Shown here: in pieces, positions 56,305 to 64,000 of the stretch
Layout of the letters: the number at the start of each line of letters is the position of its first letter
How positions within the stretch are numbered: position 1 is the stretch's first letter
NCBI GenBank assembly: GCA_949825065.1
Contig: OX463859.1
Span: 22,523,847-22,587,846, forward strand
Origin: Odontocerum albicorne
Lineage: Eukaryota > Arthropoda > Insecta > Trichoptera > Odontoceridae
DNA length: 64,000 nt
Direction of reading: 5' to 3'
The notes under the pieces: generated by a model
Told to the model about the DNA's origin: nothing
Databases searched by the model: none
The model's input: only the letters and a program-made list of their open reading frames with translations
Program-made: the position numbers and the translations under genes

Positions 56305-57428
56305 TTTCAGCGCTCCGTCCTTGGCACGCTTTAAGAAGCGACTGAAAAAACTCTTTCTAGTCAGTAAAATAAGGTGTTTCATTCCCGATATTTCTTTTCT
56401 TTTCCTCTCCACCATCCCTTCCTTTTCTTTTGATTGATGATATCTCACTTTATATGAAAATGAATGTTCGGGTCCATCTTTGTGGGGTTCGTGGGCATAT
56501 GCTCACGTGTGTGTTCATGGATTTTCATTTGAATGATTTATACGACCATGTAACTTGCTTCATTTCCTTATGTCTGGTTAGTTGGGAGAGATTGCTGCCA
56601 GACAATATACCAACTGAATTTTCGAAAGAATGCGGTGAATCTGGACAGAATTGGCTGTGTAAGCTCTTTAATAAAATATTTGCCGGAGCCCCAATGCCTC
56701 ATGAATTCCAAAGGAGCTTTCTCCTTCCCTTCTACAAAAACAAAGGAGACTTTAAGTATCTTGGGTCACTCATCCATAGCGATGGAGGATGTGCAGCAGA
56801 TGTAACACATATAATAAGTGTGGGATAGATGAAGTTTAGATCAATGACGGAAGTTCTATGTGATCCGAATATGCCAGTAAAGTTAAAAGGAAAAGTATAT
56901 CAAACGATTGTCAGACCCGCACTCCTCTATGGCTCCGAATGCTGGACGATGTATAGCTCTTACTCTAGGCAACTAGAAACTGCTGAAATGCGCATGCTAA
57001 GATGGTCAGCTGGTGTGTCCCTAAGAGACAAAATAAAAAGCTCACGCATTCGTGGAACCCTAGGTGTTACAGACATCAACAGTAAGATGGAGGAGAGGCG
57101 ATTGAGATGGTATGGGCACGTTGGACGCAGAGCACCCGATCACATTGTGAACCAGGCAATCCCCGTGGATCTTCCTCGAATAACAACCAGAGGAAGACCA
57201 AAGATTTCATGGGTGGAGCAAAAAGATAACCTGATGCAGAGGCACGGCCTGGGGGACGTAGTCCGGGACAGAAGAGCATACAACCTGAGGAGAGCTGACC
57301 CCAACAGTCTTCGCAGACAGTGAGTTGGGATGGAGCCAGGGAGAAGAAGAAGTTGGAAGAGATTGCTGCCTGGAAATAAGCCCAACAGATTGCATTTGCA
57401 ATAAAAGTGTTAAATAAATAATAAATCA
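56305..57428 (+). mobile_element. LINE K 3' end interrupted by a LINE R copy
   Basis: Left part 56305-56599: cgctccgtccttggcacgct, gactgaaaaaactcttt, then the UTR (tgattgatgatatctcactt ... ctttgtggggttcgtgggca). Right part 57352-57428: gttggaagagattgctgcct ... gcatttgcaataaaagtgtt aaataaat. The gap is the nested LINE R below; removing it and one copy of the duplicated target restores the normal order of the family. Confidence 0.9.
56600..57351 (+). pseudogene. LINE R (RTE-type) copy, 5'-truncated, internally deleted
   Basis: First 130 bases read TEFSKECGESGQNWLCKLFN, KIFAGAPMPHEFQRSFLLPF, YKNKGD, the N-terminal part of the polymerase region; then the frame jumps to FKYLGSLIHSDGGC, the segment after the polymerase active site. 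The catalytic YxDD region is thus deleted. After one stop the C-terminal part is open: VYQTIVRPALLYGSECWTMY, RQLETAEMRMLRWSAGVSLR, WYGHVGRRAPDHIVNQAIPV, TTRGRPKISW, ending NSLRRQ and a GAA-type tail. A 19-bp target duplication (gttggragagattgctgcc, one mismatch) flanks it at 56581-56599 and 57352-57370. Confidence 0.92.
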
Positions 57429-57499
57429 ATATAGATGGAGAGCAATCACTGCACAGTGGTGGCTAGATGCAAGATGCAGAGATAAAATTTCTTGAACGG

Positions 57500-57606
57500 A
57501 AGTGGCATTGAATGTGAAAAAATGAAAAAAATCAAGAATGAAACACGTTATATTACTCACTAGAAATTAGGAGTTTTTTTAGTCGCTTCTTAAAGCATGC
57601 CAAGGA
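57500..57606 (-). repeat. LINE K 3' fragment
   Basis: Minus strand: ccgtccttggcatgctttaa, gaagcgactaaaaaaactcc, taatttctagtgagtaatat, aacgtgtttcattcttgatt. Corresponds to the coding end and start of the UTR at 51940-52020. Confidence 0.8.
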
Positions 57607-57689
57607 CGGTTTATTGTTTGCAGATCAAGCCCAAAGTTCCGATAGCAAGAAGACCAAAATTCCATGACGTTCAAGCAAACGTAAGTCCA

Positions 57690-58330
57690 CATAGCTCTAT
57701 TTTATTTTTTAACAATACATTCACGTGTTTCGGTGGACTTGCATTTCTTGTTTTTGGGGATGGTAACCAGGTATTCAAAGCAATTCGATGCATTGATAAC
57801 TGTAATGCAATGCAAACTGGTCTCAATAAGTTGTTTTCACGATGTCAGAGTAATGGACTGCACTTGAACACTAAGAAATGCCATATCAGTTTCTTCAGAA
57901 TCAAAATAACCATAAGTTTTAATTATTCTATTGATTGTGATGGATTGGAAGCGTTTCCGGAGATACGAGATCTAGGTGTTGTGATAGTAATTTTACATTT
58001 TCGAATTATATTTACAAACTTGTTAGTAGTTCCTTGAAAATCTTGGGATTTATTTTTTTAGTTTCAAAACCATTTAAGGCAACAAATACAGTTCTAGTAT
58101 ATTGACTCCCTATTATGCAATCTATTTCAGTGTACTGGAGAGAGTCCGACATAGGTTATACCGCCATGTCAATTTTAAAATAGATCTGAATATGAATAGA
58201 ATAAATTATAATATGTTATTATCTAACCTTAAATTGATGTCTCTCTGATCGACGTCTATTAGCGAACTTGATTGTAGTTTTCAAAGTCGTAAATGGAATG
58301 ATCGGTTGTTCAAAAAATCTTAGAATTGAT
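57690..58330 (+). pseudogene. Jockey-type LINE reverse transcriptase relic
   Basis: Reads LAFLVFGDGNQVFKAIRCID, NCNAMQTGLNKLFSRCQSNG, LHLNTKKCHISFFRIK, then YSIDCDGLEAFPEIRDLGVV and, after frame breaks, LSDRRLLANLIVVFKVVNGM. The order [F/Y]ADD, L-x-x-L-x-x-W-C-x-x-N-x-L-x-L-N-x-x-K-C, I-x-D-L-G-V is that of Jockey-type polymerases. The catalytic ADD has become G-D-G, so the enzyme is dead. The 3' part continues in fragments to about 58570 (ggaaggcattttcgaatatc region). Different family from LINE K. Confidence 0.85.
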
Positions 58331-60035
58331 TAGGATTCGAGTTCCGACAAGAATTAACAGGATGTAAGACACATTTATATGAGAAAATTATATAGCAAAT
58401 TATTTTGCAAATTTTCCCATACCTAGACTGCACAGGATCAAAAATGATTACGCTGTAATCTCGGATGTATTTGGAGTTAGTTTGCTGACCTATAAGGAGT
58501 GTCTGAAAAGGCATTTTCGAATATCCGAGCCTTGAGGTGGGATCCCACGTGTCTTCTGAGGACTTTTAAAGACATTTTTTGAACTGCTTTTTTAGTGATT
58601 ATTGTTATTTTTAACAATTTTTTGGTTTGTTCTTTGTTTTCAATTTTTATTTTGTTTTTAATAATTTTTCAATTATTTGTCTACTGTATTTTTTTGCGCA
58701 GTGCGGACTGTACGCCAATGGACGACCCCGTATTGTGTTGGTAACATGTGATTTTACGATTTGATACCTGTTTCATTCTAAACAGTTTTGTTGTAGGAAC
58801 AGAAAAACATAAATTCTGATGTAAAACGATGTTAAAGTAATACAAGTAAGGTAGTAAACCCGCCAGGAATAGAGGACGGGGCGTCCGTTTTGAAAGCGTC
58901 AATGTTAGACCACGACCGCCATCACCCAAACCACTCCCCCAAGTTATTTATCCAAGAGTTACGGCGTCATTCTCTACCTCGGTATTTTTTTCTGGATGAT
59001 AAGTTGAACAATAATGTATTTTGTACCCCTCTTAAATGTCCGAAATTTAGCAACTTGCAAATCTTCAAAATGTTTATCAGTTATCAGTCCTTATTTATAT
59101 AAAAAAATGGATATAAAATAAATGACAATTCCGCAGAATTTAAGATCCCAGTCTCTTTTTAATCCAGCTATTAAGCTGATATATGATAGTCATAAATATT
59201 GTCATATAAGTCCACTTATAAAAAGTTTACAGTGGCTCAAATATTGCGAGGGGTTTATTTCAATGTTTGTTTCTTTGTATTTAAATATCTTAACGAGACG
59301 TCTCCAATATATGTTTTGAATATGTGTATCTAAGAGATATTCTATCAAAAAAATGTAGAAATTTGAGATTTATTTAATTTCAATTAAGTAAATTGATTGT
59401 TCCAAATCGATTCAATAGAGCGGGATGTAATGACATGCTAGTTATGTGACGTGAAATTGTCTGCCCCTATAGGACATATAAGTGAAGTATGCAGCTTTAA
59501 GGAGCACTTGAAAAAAAACTATTTTTGGGACGTCTTATCAAAATTTATTATTGCATATGAACACTACACTCCAACTAAAACCGAATGTGTAACTATCACA
59601 TATCGGAAGATCTACAAAGGTTCCTTTGTAGTTCATCTACATTTGGTAAGTTTTCTGCAACATGTTTTTTTAACATATGTAGATGCGGGGAAGAACCTAT
59701 TCATAGCCACAGCTACTAAATTTCAACCCTGAAACAAAACTTATTAATATTTATTTTACATTGTTTAATTGGTCAGTTCAGTTCGAGGACACAACCATTC
59801 ACGCTGTTATGAGGGACAAAATAAATCCTCTTCCAGCGCGATCTACACCAGAAGAATTAAATTTTCTTTATTTTGGTTATAAGAACAACTTCACAACGAT
59901 GGACTTAAGGTCCAATATCACGGGAGTAGGAAAATGACTGACAGTGCAGTAAATTATTATTGTATTATTATTATTACGCATGACAATAAATATACACAAT
60001 TTGAGAAAAACCACAGATAATTTGATTTGGACATA
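58331..60035. other. Probable decayed LINE sequence, not assignable
   Basis: 58430-58580 could be the 3' coding end of the preceding Jockey-type relic (YLELVC, RISEYP-like pieces). From 58681 on there is no recognisable content; open frames at 58681-58929 (minus) and 59451-59732 (plus) match no family I know. 59815-59890 shares the word ccagcgcgatctaca with 61530-61550 (ccagcgctatctaca). Confidence 0.35.
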
Positions 60036-60180
60036 CAATTTTAATGGATCTGGGTTTGTTGCCTTTCATTTGTCGTATCCCCAGTAAACTAGGCTTTTGC
60101 CTGTATCTCACTGAAGATATTTAGCATGAGAAAAATAAATCGATACTTCTTTCCGATTTTTGATTACACAAAAACAAAAC
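60036..60180 (+). repeat. Dispersed repeat X, copy 2
   Basis: gatctgggtttgttgccttt, catttgtcgtatccccagta, gcctgtatctcactgaagat; see 33470-33600. Confidence 0.6.
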
Positions 60181-62029
60181 CCCGTTGCACACTCTCATCA
60201 ACCTGACAGTGACACTCAACTACAACTGGAAACATCTTGGGAAATTCAACTCCTCACACATCATCACTCCAGAAAGACCAAAAACATTCATCCCACACTA
60301 TACCGCACACAATCATAAGAATAAAAATTAAAATCAAAACAAAATTAAAACAAAAAAAAAAAAATACACAGAAACACAAATACAATAGTAAATACTTATT
60401 AAGTGACTTAAGGCCTGGAGTTCAAACAGTCTTGCAAGTTTCTAATACTTTCACAAAAAAATTCAAAGATACCAAAATGATCATTTGATGCCACTAAATC
60501 GCAGTTGCCAAATCGATCCGAAAATTAAGTATTAGACTGAGTGAAGTTCCCTTAGGTAATTAACTCAATTACTATCGACGAACCACAAAACGAGGTATCA
60601 AGATTGATGCAGATAAAAAGTTATAACATAGTGAAGGGACAAGGTTAAAGCTAAAAAGTTTGACATTAAATATCTTATGGACAGAGAGAAATTGGATAAT
60701 CAAATAACTTGAATACACTTAAATGGAGCCGAGGTATGCAAGGAAAATATTAAATACCTGTCTTCGCAACTGAGCGTCTAGGTAGGTTTTTTATGATAGA
60801 AAAACATAAGATGGAATGAGTATGAGAGAGTTCCACAAACTTCCCTGAAGTTGAGAGAGGCAACACTTTGGTGGTATGAAATGAAACCAGCAGAATATTT
60901 AATCTGCGAGTTGATCCAGATGGCCGCAAAAATTACACCAGAGCGAAGGGACAAGATTGAAGCCAAATAATTTGCTATTAATTTTAATCTGTCAATAACA
61001 GTAAATTAAAATCTCGAGCAAGAGAGTCCTTTTATTATTTTTATGGCAGACTTATCACAAAATACTGGCATTAAGGTGGAGGCAATTTCTTCAATCAGGT
61101 CCTCAGCAGGAATGAACCGAAACGTTAACGGGATGAAAAGAAGACATTAACACACATTTTATATCATGCTTCAACTATTGTTAACAGTAGTTGTGTACCA
61201 GAAGAGAGAACTTACTTTCTCCTCGAGTCAATAAATGATTAGTATAACGGGCCTTCCATTGCATTTGCTCATAGTTGGGTATCTTGATTATCTTTTTTTC
61301 TTTTTAAATGCTCCAGTTTTCTCGTAACTTCTAATGTCGAACGTTTGTTTTGTTGAATCAATGTTGTTGGTTAGCCCGACTTCTTCGTGATGGAAAGTTT
61401 GATTACTTTTTGGGATATGTACACCAATTTGAAGTTTATGAATTCAACAATATTATGGAGAGATGAGATTGAAAGTAGGTAGAAACATTGTTTTCAACAT
61501 TAACAGTGTAGTTCGACCCCGACATATAATAAGTCCCGATCCAGCGCTATCTACAGAATCGAAAACTTTGCTTTTTTTATGATCGCGACGTCACGCAGTG
61601 ATGAAGAAGGAACTGCCAACAGGATTTTCTGATTGCGATACATCTGAGGGGGGAAAGAAAAGAAGCGATGATGGATTTTTGATTTGATGTCGATAAGGGA
61701 GGAAATGACTTATAATATCAAAGGTTAAATCCAGAGTACATTGATTAAGCCCGTATGATGCTGTAGGGCTTAATCAATTTACCTTTTAATTCTAGACTTC
61801 AATATCAGCACTAGGGTATTCTCTATAGGTTCGGTTCTCGATAGTACCCGAAAAAAAATGTTGTTTTGAAACAACGCGCTAGACATAAGCGAGTATTGTT
61901 TCTTAACGTGTGGTATTCATGTGAGATTTTTATGCCCTTTCCAGTTAATGTAAGCCCGAATACTCGATAAATGGGATCAAAGATGATGTTGTCTATATTT
62001 GTGTTTATTTTTCTTCTTTTGTGTACATA
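60181..62029. other. Gene-free stretch
   Basis: No gene recognised. Segments around 60620-61000 with gggacaaggttaaagctaaa and gcgaagggacaagattgaag form a weak internal repeat of unknown origin. Confidence 0.4.
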
Positions 62030-62605
62030 GTAATACTTGGATGTTACAGAAGAACAGCTGGACAAATTACAGCGTCTTCAAAATGTGTGTCTAAGATTTA
62101 TTTTCAACCTACGAAAGTACGATCACATAACTTCATACCAGAAGGCATTAAACTGGTTGAATGTTAAAAATAGATGCCAAATTCACATACTGTCTCTATT
62201 GCATAATATCCTTAACTGTCCCGCCACACCCTCTTATCTCGCCGAAAAATTTCAGCGTCTTTCCAAGCGACTGAAAAAACTCTTAATTTCTAGTCAGTAA
62301 AATAACGTGTGGTATTCCTGATTTTTCTTTTCCTTTCCTCTCCACCATCCCTTCCTCTCCTTTTGATTGATGACATCTCACTTTATATGGAAAATAATGT
62401 TCGGGTGATTGTCCGTCTTTGTGGGGTTCGTGGGCATGTGTTCACGTATGTGTTTATGGATTTCGTGGAGATGGATAGTCATTTGAATGATTTATGCGAC
62501 CAAGTAACTTGCATATTTTACTTTTGTCTGGTTGGTTGGAAGAGATTGCAACCTGGCAATAAGATTGTGTTTGCAACAAAAGTGCTAAATAAATAATATA
62601 TGGTT
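62030..62605 (+). pseudogene. LINE K (Jockey/CR1-type), reference 3' end, deleted
   Basis: Reads EEQLDKLQRLQNVCLRFIFN, LRKYDHITSYQKALNWLNVK, NRCQIHILSLLHNILNCPAT, PSYLAEKFQRLSKRLKKLLI SSQ and a stop. Compared with 51760-51990, the stretch between FQRLS and the KRLKKL end (about 60 residues) is cleanly deleted in frame. The UTR follows, ending gtgtttgcaacaaaagtgct, aaataaata. The pattern LDKLQRLQN-x-C-x-R-F-I-x-x-L-R is typical for the region after the polymerase in Jockey/CR1-type LINEs. Confidence 0.9.
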
Positions 62606-63189
62606 CATTTGATGGGCTTATTGCTGTACATACATTTCGTCCAACCAACTGAAAAAATATTGCTTAAAAAAAAAGTTAAATGATATTGGAACTCACATGT
62701 TTCTTTACATCCAAATGTGCTGGTGTGGTCTAGAGAAAGAGACACTCGATCACAGATTTTTAACAGTACAAGTCTTTCCTCCTCAAGCAGTATACTCAGT
62801 TTCCTTGTTAAAATGATCCATTGCTCCAAATTGAATGTATTGTGTCCCTTAATAATTAAAATGTTTAAGCCGTCTTTTAAAAATGTATACCCATCAGCAA
62901 CAAAATTTGAATTCATTCAAAAATAAGAATACTTTATTCATGAAATTAATCACACGAAATACATAAAGCGCTCTCAGCGGGGTAAATTATCTGAACAAAA
63001 CAAAAAGCGAAAAATAATGATATAAAGTTATCTAGTAAAATTATGATTAACATTTCGCTAATTATTGTTTAATCACTTATAAATTAAACAAGACATACAT
63101 ATTTATGAACCGCTTGTTTTTCTCTTAAAAAAGTTTTGATCACAAGGGATCAACGAATTTCAAACTTAAGTTAAGAAGTGGTAATTTTT
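62606..63189. other. Gene-free stretch
   Basis: No feature recognised. Confidence 0.5.
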
Positions 63190-63300
63190 AATGAAGAAAG
63201 ATTAACAAAACAAATGTACTCGTATAGTGTGAATATAAGAAAAAGGCGTGGAGAGGATGACCAAGAAAAGTTAGCTTGGATAAAGTGTATTAATTCTACC
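63190..63300 (+). pseudogene. LINE R (RTE-type) scrap
   Basis: aatgaagaaagattaacaaa, acaaatgtactcg, then aaaaggcgtggagaggatga, ccaagaaaag: a decayed form of the MNEERLTKQMY..R-x-R-x-G-E-D-D-Q segment. Confidence 0.6.
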
Positions 63301-63499
63301 TCCTGGTAATAAAATCTCTTCATGGTACTACAACCCTGACTGGAGAAGTGTTTTCAAGGGACTCAGCAGCAACTCAACAAAATTATTAAACAATTTAATT
63401 CAAAATAAACACGGATTTTTGTCTTTTCTTACCGACTCGACTTAATTAATAACGGCAGGTCACGACGAGGTCTCGCTCAGGTGAGTCAATCCAGTAAGC

Positions 63500-63962
63500 T
63501 GGTAGCGTTTCATGTAGGTTAGCCCCATTGACCTGAGAAGTGTGGATCTAGGTGAGCGGCAGTGCTAGTTCAGACAGGACGGTGGAGTGGCTTTAACATG
63601 CGGCAACGCTGATACAGTCACGATGGTAGAGTAGCTCTACATAAGTGGCAATGCTAGTCTGGGCAGGATGGCAGGTCAGTCCTAACAGGCAGCAATGCTG
63701 GTACAGGCAGGATGGCAGAGCAGTTCTAGATGGGTGGCAATACTGGTCCGGGCAGGACGGCAGGTCAGTTCTAGCACACAGCCACGCTAGTACAGACAGG
63801 AAAGCAGAGCGGCTTTAGGTGGATGGTAATGCTGGTCCGTGCATTTTGGCAGGTCAGCTCTAGCAGGCAGCAACGCTGGTACAGGCAGAGCGGCTCTAGG
63901 TGGGTCACAATGTTGATCTGGGCAGGACAGTGAGGCAGCTCTAGCACATCCGTGCAGGAAGA
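63500..63962. repeat. GC-rich array of alternating 43-bp units
   Basis: Two related half-units alternate: one with ggcaatgctggtccgggcag, gatggcaggtcagttctagc and one with ggcaacgctggtacaggcag, gatggcagagcggttctagg. About ten half-units, with substitutions and one deletion near 63880. It begins diffusely near 63500 and runs to about 63960. Period about 43 (higher-order about 86). No stable open frame. Confidence 0.85.
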
Positions 63963-64000
63963 AGGCAGCCGGGGAAGTTAGCCTCTGGAGAGCTGGAAAA

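Noticed and set aside
57076..57429. Overlapping minus-strand frames of 117, 81 and 64 codons
   Set aside because: Antisense of the open LINE R coding end at 56829-57323.

Overview
The window looks like AT-rich (by eye roughly two thirds A+T) nuclear DNA of an insect. Evidence: one intron-containing gene whose hydrophobic core resembles the insect Osiris (DUF1676) family, GT-AG splicing, and a dense mix of animal-type mobile elements: RTE-type and Jockey/CR1-type LINEs, tRNA-derived SINEs, a Penelope-like element (PLE) with a GIY-YIG endonuclease, Tc1/mariner-type transposase relics and a hAT-type MITE. There is no operon structure, no rRNA and no convincing functional tRNA gene. The exact order of insect cannot be told from the sequence alone.

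Layout. 1-19.6 kb is gene-free: a 73-bp tandem array (3.53-3.91 kb), LINE and SINE relics, a 107-bp palindromic PLE-derived unit with a perfect 15-bp target duplication (5.5 kb), a mariner-like relic (10.2-10.7 kb), a long perfect-looking hairpin (12.3 kb) and an RTE copy inserted into a SINE (13.2 kb). 19.70-24.06 kb holds the one gene I can support: two coding exons (19699-19894 and 22875-23800), 373 residues, with a secretion signal, an Osiris-like hydrophobic segment and a His/Pro-rich half. Its intron carries three small tandem arrays. 24.5-29.7 kb has SINEs, a deleted mariner-like element with terminal repeats and a hAT MITE with a perfect 8-bp target duplication. 29.8-30.9 kb is a PLE neighbourhood (inverted pair plus a frameshifted GIY-YIG endonuclease and its 3' region). 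31-45 kb mixes SINEs, a 36-bp minisatellite of about 20 copies, more palindromic PLE units, LINE fragments and a 70-bp array. 45-64 kb is mostly LINE and SINE relics, with one clear nested insertion (RTE inside a Jockey/CR1-type 3' end at 56.3-57.4 kb), and ends in a GC-rich array of alternating 43-bp units.

The most interesting pattern is a set of short palindromic units derived from the 3' region of the PLE seen at 30.3-30.9 kb. At least six copies share the same asymmetric design (one long arm, one short arm stopping at the same place) and five are flanked by 12-16-bp direct repeats. They carry no complete protein-coding gene and look like a non-autonomous element family moving as a defined unit. 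Their spacer-proximal sequence contains the order CTGANGA / stem-loop / GAAA, reminiscent of the hammerhead ribozyme core known from PLE terminal repeats. Two unrelated inverted-pair families in the window show similar layouts. Family labels used below (LINE R = RTE-type; LINE K = Jockey/CR1-type; SINE A-D; unit P = palindromic PLE unit) are mine.
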